Assembly: GCF_036785885.1 (NCBI RefSeq)
Contig: NC_092317.1
Span: 5,892,501-5,956,500 of the forward strand
Direction of reading: 5' to 3'
Source of the DNA: Coffea arabica
Taxonomy: Eukaryota; Streptophyta; Magnoliopsida; Gentianales; Rubiaceae
DNA length: 64,000 nucleotides
Shown: one piece after another, positions 1 through 10,200 of the stretch
Layout of the letters: each line of letters starts with the position of its first letter
Numbering within the stretch: the stretch's first letter is position 1
Program-made: the position numbers and the translations under genes
Notes under the pieces: model-generated
Told to the model about the DNA's origin: nothing
What the model saw: only the letters and a program-made list of their open reading frames with translations
Database searches by the model: none

Positions 1-42
1 CCTTAAATCGTCTAATATTCCGTGAAATACACTTTATTGCAG

Positions 43-2762
43 CGTCTGAGTTTGCCCCAGATTTTACTATCATTTCTGCAGGATTTGATGCTGCAAGGGG
101 TGATCCCCTTGGATGTTGTGATGTAAGAAATATTCTCTTGGCAAAATTATCTGTTTTGTTTTACCCTTCATAATCAATTACTTTTTTTGGCTACTGCAAC
201 AATAGATATTTGCTGATTGGTGGGCCACATTAAAATTTGCTATTAGTCCATTCTCTACCGAATCTTATCTGTTCAGAATCATCAAAATAGCAGGGATACT
301 CCAATATGCTAAATTAGCATGCATTTAAGCTGGCCAGTCAAACTCTGAGAATATAAGAAACTGGCGGTGTTTAAAATAAGAAAAAAAGTGTCTCACAGTG
401 ATAGTGTTTCAATTGAGATCATCTTTCTGTGCATTAGCTTCAAGCTGATAGCTTTGATCTTTGTATCATATTTTAGATATTGAAGTTTAGTTGAACTGGT
501 TGCTTTTCTCTGTAGACAAATTTTGTTGAATAAGGCAAGTTGTATAGGAGACCTTCACTCTTTTGCTGAAACTACTCTACATTGCCTCCCCTATTTTTGG
601 GACAGCTCAAACTTGTTAATCATTTTCCCATCTTCCCCTGTGTTTCATTTCTCCTAAAAATAGGTGGCTTCAGAATCATTCATCTTAATCAGGATTTATT
701 TTGTTTGTTGTTCAACATCTTGTACTAGTTGACCTGCTAAAAGTTGCTGAAATTTGGCATATGATGTTGCTGCAAAGTTTTTTCATTGAGACAAAAAGAT
801 GAAGGTTCTTCTGTCTCTCACTTTCTTTATACTAAGCTCAATGGAGATTCCTGCTGTGTTATGATACTTCACTAAATCCTCCTTCCACAAGTTTTATTTT
901 ACCATTTCTGGAAAAGGAAAGAATTCATAATTTATTTATGTTTAATATTTTTATGCCAAATACTCTAATTGAGAGTGGTGGTGCAAAAGCTTGGCTGCTT
1001 GATTGCCTTTTTGGTTTTGCATATGCTACTATAATACATGCTGCAATTATAGTCGAGGAATCCAAGAAAGGATAGGATATTGCTTCTGTAGGCTAAGATT
1101 CATCATTTCACTGGATTGTATTGTTTCATCTTCTTAGGTGACTCCTGCTGGCTTTGCACAGATGACAGAAATGCTGACTGCTCTTTCTGGTGGAAAGTTA
1201 CTTGTTATCCTTGAGGGCGGGTTGGTTTTTATATGTTCATGGGTTCGTGTCTTTTTTTTCACGTATTTGAATGTCATGATTGATCTTGAACACTTGTAAC
1301 TTTTACAGCTATAATCTTCGTTCAATATCATGCTCTGCTACTGCAGTTATTAAGGTAAATTATCTTATTGTTGGTACTGGTTCAACTAAGTTAATCGTTA
1401 TGCTTTTAACTTTGCCGCTGGATATGATCCCACATTCTACTTTTGTTATAATCCATCTACACCTTAACTGGGTGTTTGGAGTTGTCTTTGTAGATACATG
1501 TCAGGTTGGAGAAATTAACACCTAGGTACATCATGCTGGAATAGCATTGAATGTACAGTTTTCAGGCAAATAATTTATCATTATCATCTAGGTTATTAAT
1601 GACACTAAGAAAAAGATGTAGTTCATGCTTGTATTTGTTTAATTTTATATGCGAGCTCATTTGTCTGATAGTGGTGAACAAGATGGTTGGACCATTGAGC
1701 TTTCAGCTTCAGCTGTGGAAATATTCTTCCCAGATATTTTTCTTAAATTTTCTAATACGTTACTTGCTTCCTGTTTTGAGTGTCTTTAGTTTCTTCAAAC
1801 ATTGCAGGTCTTGCTTGGTGAAAGTCCAGCGTGCAACTTGGATGATATTGTTCCTTCCAAGTCTGGGTTGCGAACCATTTTTGAAGTTTTAAAAATTCAG
1901 ACAAAATATTGGCCTGCACTAGAGTCAACCTTTTCGAAATTGCAGTTACGATGGGGAATTTATGCTTTTCAGGACACAGGTTAGTGTGTTTGTTGCCTGA
2001 GATCTTGGAACAGCCTTCCGGTTTTAGATCTGTTTTCATGTGTGGTTGTATTCTTGCACTTTTCTTTTGGGATACATTGGTTCTAATGTTAAGTAATTTA
2101 AAACCAATATAAGAGAAGGTGGATAATTAGAGCATTCGGGCATGGAATAGGGAATTAGTATCTCAGTGGCTTGCAATGTGTCCTCTTCACAGGGTGAAGT
2201 CTTCTTTTTGATCAATTTCTTTTTGATCAATATCAATGTATCTGTTGTCCCCCTGGTTCTCTTCTACATATTATAGTGGTACCATTGGTCCTGCTACAAA
2301 GACACTTCTACCAAATGATCCAAGGTGCACGTGCATAAAAGCAGTAATAGAGAGATGACACGTCTAATTCTGCTAAACTATTTGTACCCAAAAGAAAAGA
2401 CGTTTAGTAGATGATCAACAGTAAAAACTGAGAAAGGGAGAGAGATGCTGCTAATGCAAAAATACCTGTTCTTTTCTCCAGTGAAATAATTAAATGACAG
2501 AGATTGGTGCAGGGATATATTTTGAAACAAGGTCTAGTTGTGAATCAGATTTGTGTATCTAAGACGGTGACTTGCTGGTATTCAATCTCGTGTTTTGTGT
2601 GGATGTTTGGTCCGTCATTTCAATGGCTTGTCCTTGGCATTTTTCACAGGGAAGCAGGTAAAAAGGAGACGAAAGGCAGTGGTGCCTGTTTGGTGGAGAT
2701 GGGGGCGAAAGAGGTTATTCTATCGTGTGCTGTCCAAGCAGCTTCAATTTAAAGTGAAATAG
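43..2762 (+). CDS. HDA15: Histone deacetylase HDA15-like, 3' part (last five exons)
   Basis: Class II (RPD3/HDA1) zinc-dependent histone deacetylase that removes acetyl groups from histone lysines in the nucleus. Five exons are visible: 43-122, 1138-1220, 1309-1354, 1808-1979 and 2650-2762 (stop TAG 2760-2762). All junctions are GT..AG and the phases fit. Exon 1 encodes the SAGFDAARGDPLG motif of the deacetylase core, whose Asp is a zinc ligand. Exons 2-3 encode VTPAGFAQM, LLVILEGG and YNLRSIS, the C-terminal end of the catalytic domain. Exon 4 encodes VLLGESP and a short helical tail. The last exon is very basic and tryptophan-rich (PVWWRWGRKR), as I recall for HDA15 rather than HDA5/HDA18. 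The N-terminal zinc finger and most catalytic residues lie left of the window. The ends of the introns are ordinary; the gene looks intact as far as seen. Confidence 0.88.
123..1137 (+). other. HDA15 intron
   Basis: About 1 kb intron between the first two visible HDA15 exons, starting GTAAGA and ending TTCTTAG. It is AT-rich and I see no gene or clear repeat in it. Confidence 0.8.
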
Positions 2763-3617
2763 GTGCCAAGTGTACATGTGTTTCGTAGTCTGACCTGTCT
2801 TTGTAACTTCTTCAGTACCTAAATTAGGGTTGTGCAGTTTTGTGGAAATGGATTCCTAGTAATGCAAATTATGTTGAATTTTACCGCTCTCTCTCTCGCT
2901 CCCTCCTACATACGTGCTTGCTCTAATCCGTCTCATATATCAACCTTTATGACAATGCCATTTGGTAGATTATAAGATCAGCACACTTCTATTTCTTTCT
3001 ACTAATGCAGGCAAATTCGTACTGCTTATGTTCAAATAATTCATCTCAAATATTTTGATAGCAAAAGAAGTCAGTGTTGTAACAATGTAAAGCGAGTGAA
3101 TGAAATTTATTGCTAGCTTTATGGTTACTAGCTATCGAGAATGAAAGCTCAGTTGTCAAAGATCTTCGTGAATTGCAGAACTGGTATCGCTCATTATGCC
3201 ACTCATTTTCTTTATCTTTCTTCTGTGGGACATTAGTATTTTGAGGCTTTTTTCCCCTCTAATTTATGAATTAGGTGTAAGAAAAAGCTGCATTAGATTT
3301 TTGGGTAGAAGATTTCTGGCTTCTTGTTGGAAGATGCAAATGGGCATAGGCCAGCATGGTGTCGATGTGCATTTTCTTGGGTTTGGGAAGTTTTATTTCA
3401 CGTCTTAGGATTTTGCTACACCTGGATCCTCGGGTCAACTAACAAACTTCTATAGTATTTCGCAGAGAAAATTTAAAAGCTGTTTTCTTGGGTTTGGGAA
3501 GTTTTATTTCACGTCTTAGGATTTTGCTACACCTGGATCCTCGGGTCAACTAACAAACTTCTATAGTATTTCGAAGAGAAAATTTAAAAGCTGTTTGAAA
3601 GGAAGGGGAGTGTGTCG
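2763..3617. other. HDA15 3' flank
   Basis: Sequence from the HDA15 stop codon to the retrotransposon target site. It should hold the 3' UTR. The only structure I see is the 111-bp tandem duplication at its right end. Confidence 0.6.
3372..3593. repeat. Tandem duplication, 111-bp unit, two copies
   Basis: Copy 1 is 3372-3482 and copy 2 is 3483-3593. Each begins TTTTCTTGGGTTTGGGAAG and they differ at about one base (CGCAGAG against CGAAGAG), so the duplication is recent. It ends about 30 bp before the target site of the LTR retrotransposon. Confidence 0.92.
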
Positions 3618-3622
3618 GTGAC
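3618..3622. repeat. Target-site duplication, left copy (gtgac)
   Basis: GTGAC stands directly before the TG that opens the left LTR. The same five bases follow the right LTR at 13280-13284. This 5-bp duplication is what Gypsy integrases produce. Confidence 0.93.
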
Positions 3623-4205
3623 TGAGGAGGTGATTTTTGGTGGGTAACTAAACCGACCTGAATCAGTCCTCTCTCGAATGAGGTGAGGTGACTTTACTTC
3701 TCCGAAGTGGATGGCGGGGCTTCTCCCCTGGGATCACTCCGACGATCAAGTTAGTATGAGAACGAGAGAAAAGCAATTGTATATGTGAATGAACAGTATG
3801 CTTACTTGTTAGGTGTACATGAGGGGTATTTATAGAGCGGGAGTGGATGGCAGGACAGAGGGCTCATGCTAGTGGGACCCATGTTCTGCCATTACGGCTC
3901 TGCTCCTTGTTAGGAGGTCTGACTCTGACACTGTAACCGCCTGGGCAGGGTGACGGGGAGTTCTACGTAGTAGCCATTAAGAGTATCAGTGCTTTTCAGA
4001 TAAAGCACTGGTCCCTGATGATGTCAGGTGGCTTGACATCATCAGCGTGCAGCCGAGGTCGAAGTCTGAGGTGTAGGGATCATCTAGGCAGTAGACCAGG
4101 GGCTTGCCCGAGATCAGGGCCATATTCAGCACGAGACCGTGCTCGTGTGAGGGAGGAAGTGAGATCACCTCGGCATTCCCATGAGGGCCGAGGTGAGCAC
4201 CCTCA
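3623..4205 (-). repeat. 3' LTR of the Tat-type element
   Basis: This 583-bp LTR matches 12696-13279 throughout. I count about 20 base differences, mostly transitions, and one indel. It starts TGAGGAGGTG and ends CACCCTCA as written on the + strand. It contains the complement of a TATA box at 3827-3834. Confidence 0.95.
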
Positions 4206-4222
4206 ATAAGCCCCCCAAGCCT
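4206..4222 (-). other. Polypurine tract next to the 3' LTR
   Basis: On the - strand the bases just before the 3' LTR read AGGCTTGGGGGGCTTAT, with a run of six G. This is the expected place of the plus-strand primer for reverse transcription. Confidence 0.6.
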
Positions 4223-4503
4223 CAGAAGCTCCGAGTCCTAGAGGTACCGAGGCTTCCCTGTACCGAGGTCGTACAGGGTCGGAGGCCCGAGACTGTTCCT
4301 GACGATTCGTGGGTGCGACACGTAGGCCGGTCAGTTGATAAGACGTGGTGAGCAGAGTGGTCACGTCGTGAGGTAGTGGGACGTTTCGTGCAGAGTGTCA
4401 GTTGAAAGGACGGGTCATTAATGAAGAGAGAGGATGTCTTTCGAATTTAAACGTGGACGTCTTTTCGCATTCTTGCCGCCTTTTCGGATTCTCCCCGGAT
4501 CCC

Positions 4504-4511
4504 TATAAATA
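4504..4511 (+). promoter_or_regulatory. TATA box of the opposite-strand gene inside the element
   Basis: TATAAATA in the context CCCTATAAATAGGGGG lies about 178 bp upstream of the ATG at 4689, on the strand opposite to gag-pol. Its position outside the LTR implies a separate promoter for that gene. Confidence 0.6.
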
Positions 4512-4688
4512 GGGGGTCCTTTTCACCGCATGGCCCATCACTTTATCTTTCAGCCTCAGACTTGCAAAATCCGTGAGCGTCGCCGAGGTCAGTGAGTCCT
4601 GCCAGTCGAAATCTCAGCCGAAGTCATCCAATTCGTCAGATTCCGTAGTCAACAGTAAGTATTTTTCTTTTCATCTCATCATTCACAC

Positions 4689-6894
4689 ATGGCCAAAACA
4701 GTTAAAACCCACAAGAAAACCGTGAAACCGAGCTATCAGGCCGAGGAGGGGTCGGACCCCTTGGAAGAAGCGACTTCGTCCAGCTCTGCGGGGTCGGCAC
4801 CTACCGATGTGGGGGAATCAGCCGAGGAGGAAGTGGCCGGGACAGCATCGGGGTCAGAGTCATCAGAGATGAGCGAGGGCGGTTCCGATGTCGAATACGA
4901 TACCGACCTCGGAACTGCAATGCCCCATGACGAGGGAGTGCTGGAGCCGGTTGCCCCAAGGAACGCTGTCAACATTGACTTTGGCAAGATGCCGATGCTT
5001 AGGAGCCGCGTGGGAAGAGACAGGGCCGGGAAGGTGATAAGAAAATATCCCTTCAGGCCGGGGTATCTCATCACATTGCCCGGGCCGAACGATTCGGCCG
5101 AGAAGCCCCCCATGGGCACTGTGGCCATCTATCTTCAACAGTTGGAGGCCGGGCTGAGGATGCCGACGTCAAGGTTCTTCCGGGACGTGCTCCGTCACTT
5201 CGGCGTAAGGATCACTCAGCTCGTCCCAAACGCGGTCCGCATCCTAGTAGGTTTCGAGATGCTGTGCCGACATCAAGAGGTAACCCCCACTGTGGATCTC
5301 TTCCGCCGATGCTATACCCTCAAGGCGCACGGGGACGGATAAGGGATGGTTCTACATCTGTAACCGGAACAACACCATCCCGAAGCTAGTGATTGGGGCT
5401 CCCACCTCGATAAAGAACTGGAAACGGGACTTCATCTTCGTCCCAGCCGGGGACTTCCCTTGGGGATTTTGGTGGAGGCCCATTAAATCGAAGGCCGACC
5501 CTTCCGTGGGGGACCACGAGGAGGAGTCCTTCCAAAAGTTGATGGGGTCGGGACTTCGGATATTTAGTTGGGACTACCCCGAAGCCGTGCTGGTCGACGG
5601 GGGAATGAGCCGAGCTTTACTGCCCCCTAACAAGCCTTCCTTCTTTTCCATTAAACTTGAGAAACCTTGTAATTTTTCTTTCATGGCTTTCCTTTTACCA
5701 CGGCTATAGCACATAATAATATTTGTTTCTTGTGCAGTGACCAAATTGTCAGACATCATCACCTCGGGATCAGCCGAGGTGGCAAAGAGATCGAAAAGGA
5801 AGAACTCGGGCGAGACATCGGCACATCCGCCCAAAAAGAAGTCGCAAAGGCAGTCTTCCAAGACTTCGGTGGAGAAGAGCACCCCCACCAAGGCAGCCCA
5901 AAGCAGCTCGGCCACCGCAGCTACGGGTTCCACCTCTTCTGTGCCAGAAGGGGTGCCACTAGGAGTGACCACGGCACTCCCGCCTCCTCATGGCCGAGGT
6001 AAACAATTAAAGGCTCCGGTCAATGCGGTGACGGGGTCTTCACTATGGAACCGCTTCCATAGCCCCCCAGTGTTTCCCAGAGAAGAGAAGTCCCACTCCG
6101 GCGAGCATTGGTGTCCGGAGTGGACGCTGAAGGTCAACGATAGGTGCAGCAATCCACAGGTTGCACAAGATTTGGTGATGCAATCAAGCTTGCCGAGGGA
6201 CGTGGAGTTCACCAGGAAGCTGTCCCCGACCGAGTTGATTCAAAGTATAATGGTGACCACGGCCTCCCAGACGGCATTTGCGGCCGAGATGACGCATCGG
6301 TACTGCGCCCTAATCGAGGAGCAAGACACCGGCAAGCTGCAAGATCAGATTGCCAAGTTGAAGAAGAAACTGGTGGTGTCCGAGTCCGAGAAGTCTGAGC
6401 TTCAGCGACGCCTTCAAGAAGTCGAGACGAAAGGGGAGGAGGCCGAGGCTACTATCAACAGTTTCAAGTCGGCATTGGAGGAAGAGCAGAAGAGGGCGGA
6501 GGAGGTAAAGAAGACCTACGAACAGGCTCTTGAGAGCGCAAGGACCTCGGCAGTTGAGGATTTCAGGAGGTCCGAGACCTTCATCGGGGATCTCGTCCAG
6601 CTGACGAGGCCGAGCTTCATGCTCGGCTTCACGTCGGCCATCGACGAGGCCGCAGTTCATCTCTCCTCCGAAGCCTTGGAGTCTTTAAGAAACAACGCCA
6701 ATTATAATGAAGACTCCAAGGAATTGTGTGATCGGATGGCCGACGGGTTCCACGCTGGAAGGAACTTGGCTGAGGTCCAGGACGAGTTCAACAAGTGGCT
6801 ATCCGAGCTCGACGAAGTGTTCGAGGAGGACGGAGGAGGTGAGGCTGGGGGCGACGTCGGCGAGAAGACTGACGAAGTGCACGAAGGAGACTGA
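4689..6894 (+). pseudogene. Opposite-strand gene of the Tat element (putative gypsy-type transposon domain, Transposase_28-like)
   Basis: This gene runs against gag-pol, between the integrase end and the 3' LTR. The first part (4689-5340) has an acidic Ser/Glu-rich head, then GYLITLPGPNDSAEKPPMG and LRHFGVRITQLVPNAVR, which I recognise as the plant 'putative gypsy type transposon' family (PF04195, Transposase_28). The frame breaks at about 5338: homologous coding (GWFYICNRN..., GDFPWGFWWRP) resumes one frame over from 5341. A probable 69-bp intron (GT 5669, AG 5737) leads to a second exon, 5738-6894, which encodes a lysine/serine-rich stretch, then a long coiled coil (about 6340-6560) and an acidic tail. 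Intron phase fits. The function of such proteins is unknown; they are reported as additional ORFs in Tat elements. The frameshift makes this copy defective. Confidence 0.75.
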
Positions 6895-7211
6895 GGAGGT
6901 GAGCCTCATCCCGGCGGGGAAGAAACCGGGGAGGCAATTGGCCAGGAGGGAGCCGAGACAGGGGTCTAGGCTTGTAGGTGGTTAAGTGTAATGCCGAGGT
7001 GGGAACTGCTTAGTAGCATTCCTGACCTCGGTCTTGTTATCTTTTTGTAATGCCTTTTCTTCGTTAAATGAAACATATTTCTTCTCACTTCGGCTATTTT
7101 AATTTCTTGCTTCGTCCCTTGCTTGTCCCCCTTATTTTTTTAATAACAGATGTGTGGCACCATTGTATTGAAAAATAACAAAGCTGCTGAGGTCATAACT
7201 TGATGAAATAT
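6895..7211. other. Tail-to-tail spacer inside the element
   Basis: About 320 bp between the stop of the opposite-strand gene and the stop of the polyprotein. The two genes converge here, so this should hold both 3' ends. I see no coding sequence. Confidence 0.5.
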
Positions 7212-10200
7212 TCAAGCATAATACAATCTAAGATTCTCGGCGTGCCAAGTTCTCGGCACTAGAGAGCCATCTCGGTAGCTCAGTTTACAATACCCGTTAA
7301 GGTTGGATTCCACAACTCGGTAAGGACCTTCCCATTTTGGGCTCAATTTCCCTTGCGGCTCAGCTCAGCTGACCGAGTTTTTTCTAAGTACCAAGTCACC
7401 TGGCAGGAATCGCCGATGTTTGACGAGGGCATTGTAGTAACGGGTCAGGGTGTTCTTGTAGGAAGCTACCCGAGCTGAGGCAACGTCCCTTCTCTCGTCG
7501 ACGAGGTCGAGATCCAACTGTCTCTCTTCTCCGTTCACCTCGGCGACATAGGCTGCCAGCCGAGGGTTGGGTGTTAGGATCTCAGCAGTGATGACAGCCT
7601 CGGCTCCATAGGTCAAGGAGAAGGGGGTTTCTTGCGTGGATGACCTCGGCGTGGTCCAATATGACCACAGGACACTGGGTAGTTCTTCCACCCAAGATGA
7701 TGCAGCTCGGTGTAGTCGGGTCTTGAGGCCATGCAAGAGAGTTCAGTTGAAATTCTCTGCTTGACCGTTGGCCTGAGGGTGGCCTACCGAAGTGAAGTGT
7801 TGTTTGATGCCGAGGTTCTCGCACCAAGTCTTAAATGGGTTCTCGGCAAACTGTCTCCCATTGTCTGAGATGATGATCTGAGGTATGCCGAAGCAGCAGA
7901 TAATGCATTTCGAAAAGAATTTTTGAAGGGCCAGCCCTGTGATGTTCCTTAGAGGCTCGGCCTCAACCCACTTAGTGAAATAATCCACAGCGGTTACCAG
8001 GAAGGAATAACCCCCGACCGCTTTTGGGAAAGGGCCAATAATGTCTGTCCCCCATTACTCAAACGGCCAGGGTGAGGTGATTGGAACCATGAAGTTTGAG
8101 GGCTGGTGGTGCTCGGGGGCGTGGACTTGGCAGGATGGGCAGCCGAGAACAAGATTTTGGGCATCCTGTCGAACGGAAGGCCAGAAATACCCAAGGAGCA
8201 AGGTCTTCTTGGCCAACATCCTATGGCTGACGTGGGCCCCACATAGGTCTTCGTGTACCTCGTGGAGGACTTGGCGTCCTTCCTCGGGCGTAACGCACCT
8301 CAGCCACGGGCCAAGGTAGGAGCGTTTATAGAGTTCTCCCTCGCGGAGAGCATACCGAGCGGCTTTGCGTTGTATCTTTCTCGCCTCGGCTCGATCCTCG
8401 GGGAGGATTCCCTGCCGTAAGAAAAGGATGAATGGGCTCATCCATGTATCTCCCGAGTTTACAGAGCAAGCCACCTCTTCCATGTATCCCGGCTCGCTCA
8501 GTACTTCCACTAAGACGGTCTTGTTGAGGTCAGAAAATGATGTGGAAGCCAGCCGGGATAAGGCGTCAGCCCGCCTATTCTGGGAGCGGGGGATTTTTTG
8601 GATTTCGAAAGACTCGAAGTATGCGGTGAGTTGGTGGACTTTGGAGAGATATCGTTGTATGATCTCATCCTTAGTCTCATATTCACCGAGAACTTGGCAT
8701 ACTACAAGTTCGGAGTCGGTACGGACGTGGATCCGCTGTGCACCGAGCCTGCGGGCTAGTTGGAGTCCCGCGATCAAGACCTCATATTCGGCTTCATTGT
8801 TGGTGGCTGGGAAGTCAAAGCGGAGGGCATACGAGCACACTTCTCCCTGGGGGCCCTCCAGGAGCAGTCCTGCTCCACTGCCATCCCCGTTAGAGGATCC
8901 GTCCACATATAACATCCACAGGTGGGGGGTGGACACTTCGGCGATGGCGGAAGTGGATTCTCGACCTTCCGTGAAGGTGAGTTCGGCCAAGAAGTCGGCT
9001 ATGGCTTGAGCTTTTATGGCGGTGCGTGGCTCATACGACAGGTCGTACTCCCCTAACTCGACGGCCCACTTAGTGAGGCGCCCGGAAGCCTCGGGTCGGA
9101 CCAGTATTTGTCGAATAGGCTGGTCTGTCCTGACGGAGATAGGATGAGCTAGGAAATAGGGTTTCAGCCGCCGGGCGGCGTGGACCAACCCTAGTACGAG
9201 TTTTTCCACCTGGGTATATCGAGTCTCTGGCCCACGGAGAGCCCGGCTGACATAGTAGACCGGTACTTGGGTCCCCTCATCTCGGATGAGCACAGCACTG
9301 ACAGCTTCGTCGGCGGCGGAGAGGTAGAGGTACAGCTTTTCTTCGGGCCGAGGTGAGACGAGGGTAGGCAAGTGATGCAAATATTATTTTAATTTGTCGA
9401 AGGCAGCCTGGCATTCTTCGGTCCAGGCAAACTGATCAGACTTCTTTAGCACCTTAAAGAAGGGCAAGGCTTTCTCAGCAGATTGAGACAGGAAGCGGTT
9501 CAGCGCGGCCAGGCGTCCATTCAGTCTATGGACTTCTCGGAGGTTCCGAGGTGGGGACATGTCCTGAATGACTTTGACTTTGTCGGGGTTAGCTTCGATT
9601 CCCCGGTGGGAAACCAGATACCTCAAGAATTTTCCTGAGGTGACACCAAAGACGCACTTCTTGGGATTCAACTTCATCCTTGAGTCCCGCAGGACGCCGA
9701 AGACCTCCCTCACATCTGACAGGAAAGTCGAGGTGGTTAAACTTTTAACTAGAATGTCGTCCACGTAGGCCTCCACATTGCGGCCAATTTGATCTTTGAA
9801 AAGGCGGTTGATCAGCCTTTGATAGGTTGCCCCGGTGTTTTTTAGCCCGAACGGCATGGTAGTATAGCAGTAAACACCTTGGTCGGTGTAGAACGCTGTT
9901 TTCTCTTGGTCCTCCTCACTCATTCCTATTTGATGGTAGCCTTTGAAGGCATCTAAGAATCAGAGGATCTCATGTCCCATTGCCGAGTCGACGAGGGGGT
10001 CTATCCTCGGCAGAGGGTAGCAATATTTGGGGCAGGCCTTGTTAAGGTCGGTGAAGTCGACACACATCCTCCATCCACCGGTATCCTTTTTGACCATGAC
10101 GGGGTTGGACAGCCAGGTGGGGTACTGGACCTCATGGATCATCTTGGCGGGCAAGAGCTTGTCGACCTCATCAGATATGGCCTTGCTGCGTTCGGGGCCG

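Noticed and set aside
8041-9009. Long + strand frames at 8041-8319 and 8365-9009
   Set aside because: They lie opposite the integrase and RNase H coding region, lack any family resemblance and use its high GC content; they are shadows of the polyprotein.
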